Source: an uncultured Muribaculaceae bacterium (GTDB lineage: Bacteria; Bacteroidota; Bacteroidia; Bacteroidales; Muribaculaceae). From it: a stretch of 64,000 bases of DNA. Under the pieces are notes generated by a model, which had not been told where the DNA came from, did no database searches, and worked only from the letters and a program-made list of their open reading frames with translations. The stretch lies in NCBI GenBank assembly GCA_910587235.1, contig CAJUKD010000004.1:62001-126000 (forward strand). The letters run 5' to 3'. Each line of letters starts with the position of its first letter. The stretch's first letter is position 1. The position numbers were made by a program, and so were the translations under genes. This document shows, piece after piece, positions 57,104 to 64,000 of the stretch.

Positions 57104-58923
57104 ACTCCCAACTGATTAAGATGTCCAACGATGCTCTCCATCAGCTCATTGCTTTTATCGTTTAAGGCCGAAAGTTCTGATTTAAGAGCTGTCATGCTTT
57201 CGCGGAAGTCGTTGAGGTCTTCAACGTCGAAGCTTACGCCGACGTAGCGACCGGGATTTAGCGAGTAGTCCTGCTCGCGGATTTCATCGATGGAGGCCGC
57301 TTTGCATAGGCCGATAACATCGCGATACTTGCCATCGGGGAAATTGTCTATGAGCCATTGGCGCATAGAGGTAAAATGGGTCAGCACTTTTTCAGCATCT
57401 GCGAGAGCGGCATCGGCGGCATCAATGCGTCGCTTAATATCGGTTTTAAGATTTTTGCCGGGGTTTTCCGAAAGGAAAGATTCTGCCTCAATGGTCGCAG
57501 CATTTTTTTCTTCGACGCAACTTTCGTATTTTGCAGTTAAATCGTGGATTCGGCTGTCGTAATGCGACATGAGTAGGTGCCAATGAACCTCATCACCTTG
57601 ATAAATGTGACGGATGCAAGCGAGGTTTGCGATGTGTTCATCGGTAAACTCACGATGTGCACGGTCAATCTGCTTATAGAAATTTCGGGCGTTGATGAAA
57701 AGTACTCGCTTATCTTCACGTCGAGCTTTATCAAAGAACCATAGAGTGGCAGGTAGTGTGACCGAGAAGAACATATTGCTCGGCAGTGAGAGCATTGCGT
57801 TCACAATGCCGTCTTCGACCAATCGGGCGCGGATTTCAGCTTCTGACTTACCGGCATCTGTGGCAATTGAGGCCATGACGAGAGCTGCTCGCCCGGTGTC
57901 ATTGAGTGCCGTGGCAAATTGATTTATCCAAAGATAATTCGCATTTGGCACGGTCTCGCCATCCTTGCTCTTGGACTTTGTTTTGTTTTTGGGTATTCCG
58001 AAAGTGTTGAAACGCGGGTCGTCCTTTACTTTGTCGTAGCTGACATCATCGACATTGAAAGGGGGATTAGCCATTACGAAATCGAACGTGCCGAATGAAT
58101 TGTGAGGGTCGCTGTAATAGCTGTTGGCTTGAACGATGTTTCCGTTCAAGCCGTGGAGAAACATATTCATTCGAGCGAGTTTTACGGTCTCGTTTTCTTT
58201 TTCGATGCCGTAAACGCTTATGCGGTCGGGGCGGTCATTGCTGCGCTGAACGAAGTCGGCGCTTTGCACGAACATACCGCCCGAACCGCAGGCCGGGTCA
58301 AGGATGCGCCCTTTGTACGGCTCAATCATTTCAACCATTAGGCGGACAACTGAGGTAGGAGTGTAATATTCGCCGCCTCCTTTGCCCTCGCTGCTTGCAA
58401 ATTTGCCGAGAAAGTATTCATAAACCTTACCGAATACGTCACCCTCCAAGTCACGAGGAATAGAATTTATGATTTTCAGAAGCGAGGCAGTGAGAGAGTA
58501 GTCACGTATGGTTTCTCCGTCTTCCTTTGGTTCAAGGTTGAAATATTCATCTTTGGGAAGCGAGCCTACAAGCTCGGGCTTGTGTTGCTCGATGCCCTCC
58601 ATCGCTTGTTTGATCGCAAGTGGAATATCCTCTTGCTCGCTCAAACTGAGCAAATAGTCGAAATGAGATTTCTCCGGCAGATAATATCCGCATTTGCTCA
58701 GTGCAATTTCCTCTCGTGTTTTCGGATTGCGGGTATTCTGCGAAGCTGAAAACTCTGCTTCTATTTCATCTTTGAACTTGTCGTATTTGTTGGATGCAAA
58801 ACGTAGGAATATCAGCCCCAATAATGGGGTTGAATATTGTGTCGATTTAAGACCGCTCTCCGAGCGCAGCTTGTCGGCTGCTTCCCACAGTCTATCCTCA
58901 AATTGTTTCAGTTCCTCTGCCAT
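57100..58923 (-). CDS. hsdM: Type I restriction enzyme, DNA methylase subunit
   Basis: A 607-residue N6-adenine methyltransferase subunit. The N-terminal helical domain (FEDRLWEAADKLRSESGLKS) is followed by the SAM-binding motif DPACGSGG at residues 209-216 and catalytic NPPF at 286-289. The C-terminal extension with long helices binds HsdS. It forms the methylase core with hsdS, coupled by the four-base overlap. It starts six bases after the DnaB-like gene, so all four appear to be one operon. The longer-than-average C-terminus (coiled region about 470-530) is typical of this subfamily. Confidence 0.96.
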   Translation of the reverse strand: MAEELKQFEDRLWEAADKLRSESGLKSTQYSTPLLGLIFLRFASNKYDKFKDEIEAEFSASQNTRNPKTREEIALSKCGYYLPEKSHFDYLLSLSEQEDIPLAIKQAMEGIEQHKPELVGSLPKDEYFNLEPKEDGETIRDYSLTASLLKIINSIPRDLEGDVFGKVYEYFLGKFASSEGKGGGEYYTPTSVVRLMVEMIEPYKGRILDPACGSGGMFVQSADFVQRSNDRPDRISVYGIEKENETVKLARMNMFLHGLNGNIVQANSYYSDPHNSFGTFDFVMANPPFNVDDVSYDKVKDDPRFNTFGIPKNKTKSKSKDGETVPNANYLWINQFATALNDTGRAALVMASIATDAGKSEAEIRARLVEDGIVNAMLSLPSNMFFSVTLPATLWFFDKARREDKRVLFINARNFYKQIDRAHREFTDEHIANLACIRHIYQGDEVHWHLLMSHYDSRIHDLTAKYESCVEEKNAATIEAESFLSENPGKNLKTDIKRRIDAADAALADAEKVLTHFTSMRQWLIDNFPDGKYRDVIGLCKAASIDEIREQDYSLNPGRYVGVSFDVEDLNDFRESMTALKSELSALNDKSNELMESIVGHLNQLGV

Positions 58924-58929
58924 ATTGAA

Positions 58930-59898
58930 TCAGAAAGGTGAAGATAAAGAATCAAAATTGTCAAGAGTCTCTTCATAATTCGGGCGATTGATGAAAGGAA
59001 CTTCAGGCTCATATGATTTCCAATCCTCGAATTTGCCGGTTTCCGGAGAGAATTTAAGTCTGATAGTATCTTCTCTACCCATATGATTTTTTGCGATAAT
59101 AACCTCAGCAAGTCCTCTGATGTCATATCCATTCTCATCCTCGGTGCTACGGGTATAATACTCGGGTCTGTAAAGTAACATTACGACATTCGCATCGTCG
59201 CAAATGGTGCCACTGTCGCGCAAGTCAAACATTTGAGGCATCTTTTCGCGGAATATTCCCGTCGTGCGGTTCTCGACATTGCGGTTGAGTTGCGAAGCAA
59301 CAATTACAGGCAAGTTCAATTCTCTTGCCAGTAGTTTCAATTCCCGGGTACAGAGAGCAACTTCTTCATATCGGTTCTGTAGTCTCTCTCGTGTCGAAAA
59401 GAGTTGCAGATAGTCAATGAAGATTATCTTAGCCCCAGTTTCTTCGACATCCTCTCTTACTTTCTTACAGAAATCTTCGATTTTCCAGTCGCACTTGTCA
59501 GTGAGGTAAAGGGGATATTCTCCCATTCCTTTTCCAACTTTTATAATGGTTCCCCATTCTTCTTCCGACATACGACCAGAAGATAGTTTATTGCCCTCGA
59601 TTCCGGTTATGTTGGAGAGCATACGGTTAACTATTTGCGGATTGCTCATTTCCAAAGAGTAGAAAAGCACAGGAATTTCTCTTTCCGCCATGTTGATGGC
59701 AAGAGTAAGAAGGAATCCGGTTTTACCCATAGCCGGACGTGCGCCGACTACGATTAAATCCGAGTTATCAAAGCCACATAGAGTGTTGTCTAAATCTTTA
59801 AGACCGGAAGGTAATCCAACAAAACCGTATGGATTTTTGGATGCATTTTGAATCGAAAGTAACGATTCTTGTAATATGTCGCTAAAGTTTAGTGTCAT
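58930..59898 (-). CDS. DnaB-C-like (RecA-fold) ATPase in the hsd operon
   Basis: A 322-residue protein equal to the C-terminal RecA-fold domain of replicative DnaB helicase, without the N-terminal primase-binding domain. Seen are GLPSGLKDLDNTLCGF, Walker A GARPAMGKTGF near residue 53, FYSLEMSNPQIVNRML, Walker B IIFIDYLQLF near residue 158, VIVASQLNRNVENR, and the arginine-finger region MLLYRPEYY ... IIAKNHMGREDTI. I start at the ATG at 59898 because the longer frame adds 25 residues overlapping the structured leader. It lies six bases before hsdM. Standalone DnaB-C proteins occur in mobile elements; its role with a type I system is unknown. Confidence 0.8.
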   Translation of the reverse strand: MTLNFSDILQESLLSIQNASKNPYGFVGLPSGLKDLDNTLCGFDNSDLIVVGARPAMGKTGFLLTLAINMAEREIPVLFYSLEMSNPQIVNRMLSNITGIEGNKLSSGRMSEEEWGTIIKVGKGMGEYPLYLTDKCDWKIEDFCKKVREDVEETGAKIIFIDYLQLFSTRERLQNRYEEVALCTRELKLLARELNLPVIVASQLNRNVENRTTGIFREKMPQMFDLRDSGTICDDANVVMLLYRPEYYTRSTEDENGYDIRGLAEVIIAKNHMGREDTIRLKFSPETGKFEDWKSYEPEVPFINRPNYEETLDNFDSLSSPF

Positions 59899-59910
59899 AA
59901 TTTCGAAAAA

Positions 59911-60005
59911 GGAAACTCCCGCGTAGCATCTGAAGGCTGACCTTATCGAGCTATGCTCGCTTTGCAAAAGCAAAGAATGCCTGTAACGACTACTCAGGAG
60001 TTTTC
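59911..60005 (-). ncRNA. Candidate cloverleaf leader RNA before the DnaB-like/hsd operon
   Basis: On the minus strand GAAAACTCC (60005-59997) pairs with GGAGTTTCC (59919-59911) with one mismatch, then GTA/TAC and GCAT/ATGC close a junction with three consecutive hairpins: CTTTGC/GCAAAG (59960-59975), CGAGC/GCTCG (59947-59959) and AAGG/CCTT (59933-59944). TTTTT follows the outer stem, and the ATG is 12 bases after it. This is a structure prediction by eye, not a named family. Confidence 0.5.
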
Positions 60006-60082
60006 AAAGGGTTTTCAGCTCGCGCCGTATGTCTTTTGTTATTAGTTGGTCATTTTCAGACAGACGTTACTATTCCTAATTA

Positions 60083-60113
60083 CAAAGTTACAAAGAATTT
60101 TTGAGACAACAAT
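60083..60113 (-). promoter_or_regulatory. Promoter of the DnaB-like/hsd operon
   Basis: On the minus strand ATTG (60113-60110, three of four matches to TTTG), a 19-base spacer and TAACTTTG (60090-60083). The leader to the ATG at 59898 would be about 180 bases and include the candidate cloverleaf. Confidence 0.6.
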
Positions 60114-60145
60114 CGGTTATGCCGGAAAACATAACCGATTGTTGT
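60106..60145 (-). terminator. Terminator after the HTH gene
   Basis: A perfect 16-bp stem, ACAACAATCGGTTATG (60106-60121) with CATAACCGATTGTTGT (60130-60145) and an 8-base loop, 35 bases after the HTH stop. The minus-strand tail CTCAAAAATTCTTTG is weakly T-rich. It overlaps the -33 region of the next promoter. Confidence 0.7.
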
Positions 60146-60179
60146 TCGGGTTAAACGCCCTGTTGCTCAAAATTTAGGC

Positions 60180-60494
60180 TCATTTCACTTCGCCGATGCG
60201 GTGGCTGCGGAGAAAGGCGTTTAGGTCGGCGCGGTTGACGTAGATTTTGCGACCGATTTGGGAGAAGGGGATGACGCGCTGGTCGCGGTAGTTCTGCCAT
60301 GTCTTGGGCGAGACTCCGAGTTGTTTGCGGGCGGCTTCTGATTCCAGCCATTCGGCGTCGCGGTCGGAAGCGTTGCGGTTCTCAATCATCTCTGCGAGGC
60401 GGTCGAGTTTGTCGAGGAGCGATTTCCATTCTTCCTGGGGAATCATGACCATTGTGATGGGTGAGATTGTTGAAGGTTGCGAGCTTTTGCTCAT
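60180..60494 (-). CDS. Helix-turn-helix (excisionase/MerR-like) protein
   Basis: About 104 residues from the ATG at 60494. The core MVMIPQEEWKSLLDKLDRLAEMI is a helical N-part. The DNA-binding part reads ARKQLGVSPKTWQNYRDQRV and then IPFSQIGRKIYVNRADLNAF, the winged HTH_17-type pattern of mobile-element excisionases. Starts at 60584 or 60452 are also possible. Such proteins control excision or transcription in Bacteroidota integrative elements. With the integrase 2.7 kb away it supports the island reading. Its own target is unknown. Confidence 0.75.
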   Translation of the reverse strand: MSKSSQPSTISPITMVMIPQEEWKSLLDKLDRLAEMIENRNASDRDAEWLESEAARKQLGVSPKTWQNYRDQRVIPFSQIGRKIYVNRADLNAFLRSHRIGEVK

Positions 60495-60584
60495 TCGTGT
60501 TGATGTTTCAGCAGTCTTGACTGCTAATTTCAGCTTCTTCTCCAATGAAAAACTGTCGGAGGAATGAAGTTGCCGGTGTATCAA

Positions 60585-61166
60585 GGTTTGGCATCCAACA
60601 TAAGAAAAGATGCTGTTTGGTATTGAAAGAACTTACTAGTTCCTCATTGAATCATTGTCACAATGCAAAAATAATATCGGGAAGTGCGGAATTCCAAATA
60701 TTTTTACCCCTTGGACGCACAAAGTATAGTTATGGCCGCATTTGGCCACTTGAAGCAGCCAATGTCCAACCGATATTTTACCGATAATTATCTGCCATTT
60801 CTCGCGTTGCAACGTATAGCCCATATATCCATAAGTCCTTATAGACCTATATCCAAAATATTAAGATAAATATGTTTATATATCGCTGTCTGAATAGTAA
60901 GAACTATAATTGTATTTTAGTATCCGTATTGATATAGAAATATCTCAGTATTCAACGATTTATAAAAATCTATATGGTAAAAACAATATATGGATTTCAA
61001 TATAAATAGGCATTGATAGAAATACATCCCTCTTACTTTGTATTCTTAAAGACGCATTGAAGTATTAGTATCCACACTAATCTACATTGGAATATTTGTC
61101 AGCACATGACCGCAAAATGTATGGATATAGCCGTATTTCAGCCCCCTCGGGCATGGGCATTCGTAC
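60585..61166. other. AT-rich stretch without supported genes
   Basis: This 582-base stretch has no gene I can support. It is very AT-rich and contains variants of the motif TATATCCA/ATATGGAT (60826-60835, 60850-60856, about 60986-60995, about 61118-61126). It may hold the promoter of the HTH gene, whose upstream side it forms, or be a degraded remnant. Confidence 0.5.
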
Positions 61167-61406
61167 ATGAGTACCTTAGGAATTGAGGAACTTAGAAATC
61201 TATTGTTCAATAAATTGACTTTTCAATCAGTTGATAGCTCAACAAGATTGCTAATACATTGGATTATAGATGATTCAATTGATAAAAATAACAATATAAG
61301 TGTCGTTCCGAAGATTAGAATATTGAACGCCTTATTTGCAGGTCTGTCAATCAAATTCTTTGCAAATATACAATCCAATCATTCAGATTTCCAAATATTT
61401 GCATAG
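61167..61406 (+). CDS. Possible small plus-strand gene, unknown
   Basis: A 79-residue open frame (MSTLGIEELRNLLFNKLTFQ) with a plausible amphipathic helical N-terminal part (LLIHWIIDDSIDKNNNISVV). It is the only plus-strand candidate in the island and is followed 48 bases later by a plus-strand terminator (61454-61480). No family is recognised and no clear ribosome-binding site is visible. It may be a real small gene or a remnant of a longer one. Confidence 0.3.
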   Translation: MSTLGIEELRNLLFNKLTFQSVDSSTRLLIHWIIDDSIDKNNNISVVPKIRILNALFAGLSIKFFANIQSNHSDFQIFA

Positions 61407-61453
61407 CTCGACCGCATAAAGCACCCCTATTTCCGCATATTTCCGCGTGTTTT

Positions 61454-61480
61454 CCGCTCTGCCGTTTGGGTGCAGAGCGG
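61454..61480 (+). terminator. Plus-strand intrinsic terminator
   Basis: CCGCTCTGC (61454-61462) pairs with GCAGAGCGG (61472-61480), a 9-bp perfect stem, followed by ATTTTCTC. Its orientation fits the small plus-strand frame that ends at 61406. Confidence 0.65.
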
Positions 61481-61586
61481 ATTTTCTCATGATTTTTGTT
61501 GCAACAAGCTTATTCAGCATTGCGCATCAGTTATAATATGCAGAATGTTCACAAGAACATAGCAAGGTGTCTTTTGAGGAACTCAA

Positions 61587-61658
61587 AAGGTTTTGGGGAA
61601 CCGAGGCCCCACAAAACGCCCTTGCAATGTAAAGGGAGTGCTCCGAAGTCGCACTCCC
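61587..61658. terminator. Two hairpins after the YhcG gene
   Basis: GGTTTTGGGG near 61588-61597 pairs with CCCCACAAAAC near 61607-61617 (one bulge), and GGGAGTGC (61634-61641) pairs with GCACTCCC (61651-61658). They lie 80-150 bases after the minus-strand YhcG gene and could end its transcript. The gap 61407-61739 otherwise holds only the plus-strand terminator. Confidence 0.45.
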
Positions 61659-61739
61659 CATTTTCCGTTCCGCTGAAAGCAGCAATGGCATGTTCAAACG
61701 GCGTTGGAATTTCAGGCAGATTCCGTTGCCGTAGCTTGC

Positions 61740-62876
61740 TTACAGCAATTTTTTCAGGTCTTCCACATCTGGCAATGCCTCGCGTAGTTTCTCCGGCATG
61801 TCGGAATTCATACGATAAGTGGCTACGCCCATCGGCTTGGCGTAGTCCTGAATCACGTATTCCACGAAGTCTTTGTCGGCGGTCTTGCACAACACGATGC
61901 CTATGGACGGATTCTCATGTGGCTTCTTTACCTTGTCGTCAAGGATGCGGAGATAGGTCATCAGCTGGGCAAGATAACTGGTCTTGAAATCGCCGGTTTT
62001 CAGTTCCACAACTACGAGACAGTTCAACTCTCGGTTAAAGAAAAGCAAGTCTGGAAAGAAGTCGTGAGAGAAAACCTCAAGATGATATTGATTGCCGACG
62101 AAAGCAAAATCCCGCCCGAAGGTCATGATGAATTTCTTGATGTTGTGGACAATCTCTTTCTCTACTACCCGCTCGTCTATATCCTGATAGTCGCGGACGC
62201 CGAGTTCTTCGGTGTTGATGAAGTCGAGAAGATATTCATCCTTGAACATGTTTAGGGCCTTGATTGCATCGCGGCTGTCCTTGATGGTCACCCCGAAATT
62301 GGACGGCATCACACCGTAATGGTCGGCGACATTTTCCTTGATTTGCTGCTGAAGGAAACGTGTGTCCCACTTGTTTTCCAGAGCCAGTTTAATATATTTC
62401 CAGCGTTTGGCAACATCCTTTTCACCATTCAAGATTCTGACATGGTGAGTAAAACTTAAATTGCCGAATAACTCCAAATCGCCAATCACGATTGACGATT
62501 TGGGTGATAGCAATAGCGTGGTCTCAATTTCGCCAATCATGATTGGCGAAATTGCCAACGTGTCCTTGGATTCAAAAACCGGCGACCATTCTTCATAGAA
62601 CATTCTCATATTCTTGAGACTGCTTTCCGAGAACCCTTTCAATCCGGGCATTTCCTTGCGCAGGCATTCAGAAATGGTCTTGATGGCTCCGGTGCCCCAG
62701 AACCCCTCGCGGGAATTGGCAGAGATGTATCGACCGATGCCGTAGTATAGCGACAGCATTTCACGGTTGACCAACTTCGCCGCCTGATACTGACTGCGGA
62801 GAATGGCCTCTTTTATGGTGTTGACCGCAACGCTATAATCGCTTGTCGGTTTCGATGAGAATTTTTCTATCTTCAT
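61740..62876 (-). CDS. YhcG/DUF1016-family PD-(D/E)xK nuclease
   Basis: A 378-residue protein. Residues 14-180 are the helical DUF1016 N-terminal domain (LVNREMLSLYYGIGRYISAN, GLKGFSESSLKNMRMFYEEW). The C-terminal nuclease domain has FPDLLFFNRELNCLVVVELK, giving the Asp and ExK catalytic pattern, then FKTSYLAQLMTYLRILD. DUF1016 proteins are common in mobile islands and RM loci; their exact substrate is not established. Residues around 112-133 are encoded by two palindromes in the linker (62474-62503 and 62526-62553). It starts 20 bases after the integrase stop and may be cotranscribed. Confidence 0.9.
   Translation of the reverse strand: MKIEKFSSKPTSDYSVAVNTIKEAILRSQYQAAKLVNREMLSLYYGIGRYISANSREGFWGTGAIKTISECLRKEMPGLKGFSESSLKNMRMFYEEWSPVFESKDTLAISPIMIGEIETTLLLSPKSSIVIGDLELFGNLSFTHHVRILNGEKDVAKRWKYIKLALENKWDTRFLQQQIKENVADHYGVMPSNFGVTIKDSRDAIKALNMFKDEYLLDFINTEELGVRDYQDIDERVVEKEIVHNIKKFIMTFGRDFAFVGNQYHLEVFSHDFFPDLLFFNRELNCLVVVELKTGDFKTSYLAQLMTYLRILDDKVKKPHENPSIGIVLCKTADKDFVEYVIQDYAKPMGVATYRMNSDMPEKLREALPDVEDLKKLL
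62474..62553. repeat. Paired in-frame palindromes in the DUF1016 gene
   Basis: A 28-bp perfect palindrome (62526-62553, half-site AATTTCGCCAATCA) and a 30-bp imperfect one (62474-62503, 13 of 15 arm positions matching). Both share CGCCAATCA and their centres are 51 bases apart (17 codons). They encode the related peptides PIMIGEIE and SIVIGDLE. Confidence 0.85.
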
Positions 62877-62896
62877 GGTGATTGCGAATTTACGAA

Positions 62897-64000
62897 TTAT
62901 TTTTTGAACGCGGATAATATTGCAGCGATCTCTTCGGGAGACATTCCTTTCAGAGCCTCGATTACCTCTTCTTTCTTATCCTTCGGCTTCTCAACGCCGC
63001 CGAATAGATTGATGAGGGCGTTGTCGGTTTTCTGCGTGTCGAAGTTGCCCATATATCGCTCGGTGGTGGCGAGATTGCTATGGGCCAATAGCTCTTTAAC
63101 GATACCGCTGTCAAGCCCGGTCTCCTTTGCAACTTTGGCGAATGAATGGCGCGAGATATGAAACGACACATTCTTGCTGATTTCAGCCTTCTCTGCAATC
63201 TTTTTCAGATATTTGTTAATGATAGCGTTTTTGGCGGAGACGGCGGCATAGAGCGTTTTGCGCATATCTGGTGTAATTGTCCTCTTGTCGGCGGTGGTCA
63301 CATATTTGGCATACGGAGCCGTGTTGTCAAGCAACGGGAAGATATAATCATCGGGCTTGGCTTCTGCTCGAAAATAATGTCTCAGAATCTCCAACGCCTG
63401 CGGCACGAGGACAATATCGCGGAATTTACCGTTCTTATCCATCGAATAAGTCAGCCTTCCCTCGGAAGACACATTGCGCCAGCGCAACTGAATGAAGTCG
63501 GCGGCGCGGATTCCTGCACAGTAGAAACTAAACAGGAAATAATTCCTCACGTTCCATATCAGCGACCCTTCCGGCAGATCAAGATTGATGATGCGCTGAA
63601 TCTCCGCCATCTCCAACTTCTCTTTCATCGTAGGCACACCCTTGTAAGAGAATTTCAAAAAAGGATTCTTGTCGGCCGACATATAACCGAGATTGATGGC
63701 GCGGTTGACAAGCGTCTTGAAGATGTTGAGCTGTACCTCTATGGTGTTCGGGTGGAGTAGTTTTTCGGGATTCTTCTCATTCTTCCACTTATGGAGGAAA
63801 TTGTTGAACTTGGTCAGGAACTCCACTGTCAGGTCTTCCATCGTAATGTCGTGCATACGCATCTTTTTGCGGAAAGCGTCGAGCTTGTTGCAAAGACCCA
63901 CATACTTGCGCATGTTTCTGAATCCACCTTCCTCCTCAATCTCTTTTGCCCGGTCACGGGCAAAGGCAAGAAACGAGGGCGAGACAATCTCCTTGTCCAT
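62897..64000 (-). CDS. Tyrosine recombinase/integrase (may be cut by the window edge)
   Basis: A 367-residue reading of a phage-type integrase. Residues 8-110 form the SAM-like core-binding domain (FLAFARDRAKEIEEEGGFRN). The catalytic domain has Arg in CAGIRAADFIQLRW, the beta-hairpin Lys in MDKNGKFRDIVLV, HxxR in HISRHSFAK, His in LLAHSNLATTERYM and the Tyr nucleophile in RYMGNFD. An ATG coincides with the last three bases of the window, so the N-terminal arm domain of about 60 residues usual in this family may lie beyond. It probably drives integration of the island, and an invertase role is the alternative. Confidence 0.9.
   Translation of the reverse strand: MDKEIVSPSFLAFARDRAKEIEEEGGFRNMRKYVGLCNKLDAFRKKMRMHDITMEDLTVEFLTKFNNFLHKWKNEKNPEKLLHPNTIEVQLNIFKTLVNRAINLGYMSADKNPFLKFSYKGVPTMKEKLEMAEIQRIINLDLPEGSLIWNVRNYFLFSFYCAGIRAADFIQLRWRNVSSEGRLTYSMDKNGKFRDIVLVPQALEILRHYFRAEAKPDDYIFPLLDNTAPYAKYVTTADKRTITPDMRKTLYAAVSAKNAIINKYLKKIAEKAEISKNVSFHISRHSFAKVAKETGLDSGIVKELLAHSNLATTERYMGNFDTQKTDNALINLFGGVEKPKDKKEEVIEALKGMSPEEIAAILSAFKK

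Larger units (their letters stand above)
48907..64000. mobile_element. Accessory (defence) island next to tRNA-Leu
   Basis: From the tRNA-Leu 3' end to the right edge the gene content changes to restriction-modification, nucleases, RhuM, HTH and a tyrosine integrase, almost all on the minus strand, with sharp base-composition shifts (AT-rich 50.1-52.6 kb and 60.6-61.4 kb). No conjugation or phage structural genes are seen. The second attachment site would lie beyond 64000, so the boundaries are inferred. Confidence 0.55.

Noticed and set aside
55952..64000. Phase-variable hsdS inversion locus driven by the tyrosine recombinase
   Set aside because: Only one full-length hsdS is seen, with no silent copy or long inverted repeat in view. 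The idea would need sequence beyond 64000.
48907..64000. CRISPR array or prophage in the island
   Set aside because: No regularly spaced direct repeats and no capsid, tail, terminase or relaxase genes are visible.

Overview
The window reads as a chromosome segment of a gut-type Bacteroidales bacterium, most likely a Muribaculaceae-like lineage. This is inferred from gene content and signals, not from a database match. The evidence is: promoters with the Bacteroidota -7 box TAnnTTTG, in places with a TTTG -33 box; a complex I operon that lacks nuoEFG and has a fused nuoCD; ATP synthase in the order D-C-B-E-F-H-A-G; a TonB-dependent receptor; a large arabinan-type glycoside hydrolase; and secreted proteins ending in a GIYIV-G-K tail.

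Layout. 1-6.7 kb holds housekeeping genes (fmt, a small membrane protein, a PstS-like lipoprotein, a TPR protein, rarA, ychF). 6.8-16 kb is a cell-surface block: a CotH-family secreted protein, a DUF6056-like membrane protein coupled to a formate/nitrite channel, an ECF sigma / putative anti-sigma / Spy-like operon, a divergent TonB receptor and a lipoprotein. 16.1-22.4 kb carries a 1539-residue GH51-GH43 fusion and a companion secreted carbohydrate-binding-like protein. 22.7-39.9 kb is one long plus-strand run, nuoA-B-CD-H, then all eight ATP synthase genes, then nuoI-J-K-L-M-N, so the whole F1Fo operon lies inside the complex I operon. 40-48.7 kb has two more DUF6056-like genes, catalase, a YraN protein, an Xaa-Pro aminopeptidase, a gamma carbonic anhydrase homologue and rpiB.

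From a tRNA-Leu(CAG) gene at 48.8 kb to the window end is an accessory island, almost all on the minus strand. It holds a tyrosine integrase at the right edge, a YhcG/DUF1016 nuclease, a HTH protein, and an operon of a DnaB-C-like ATPase, hsdM, hsdS and hsdR. An AT-rich pair follows (a PD-(D/E)xK-type nuclease overlapping an SMC-like ATPase), then a RhuM protein. The nuclease-ATPase pair looks like a Lamassu/ABC-three-component type defence module carried as cargo between hsdR and rhuM. The DnaB-like/hsd operon has a leader that can fold as a 95-nt four-way-junction (cloverleaf) RNA.

How it works together. Complex I (probably ferredoxin- or flavodoxin-fed, since it lacks the NADH module) would build the ion gradient that the ATP synthase, encoded in the same transcription unit, consumes. 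The surface block and glycoside hydrolases serve plant polysaccharide use and envelope homeostasis. The island is a defence cluster. A recurring oddity is the presence of long, in-frame, near-perfect palindromes inside coding genes (DUF6056-like, RhuM, DUF1016).
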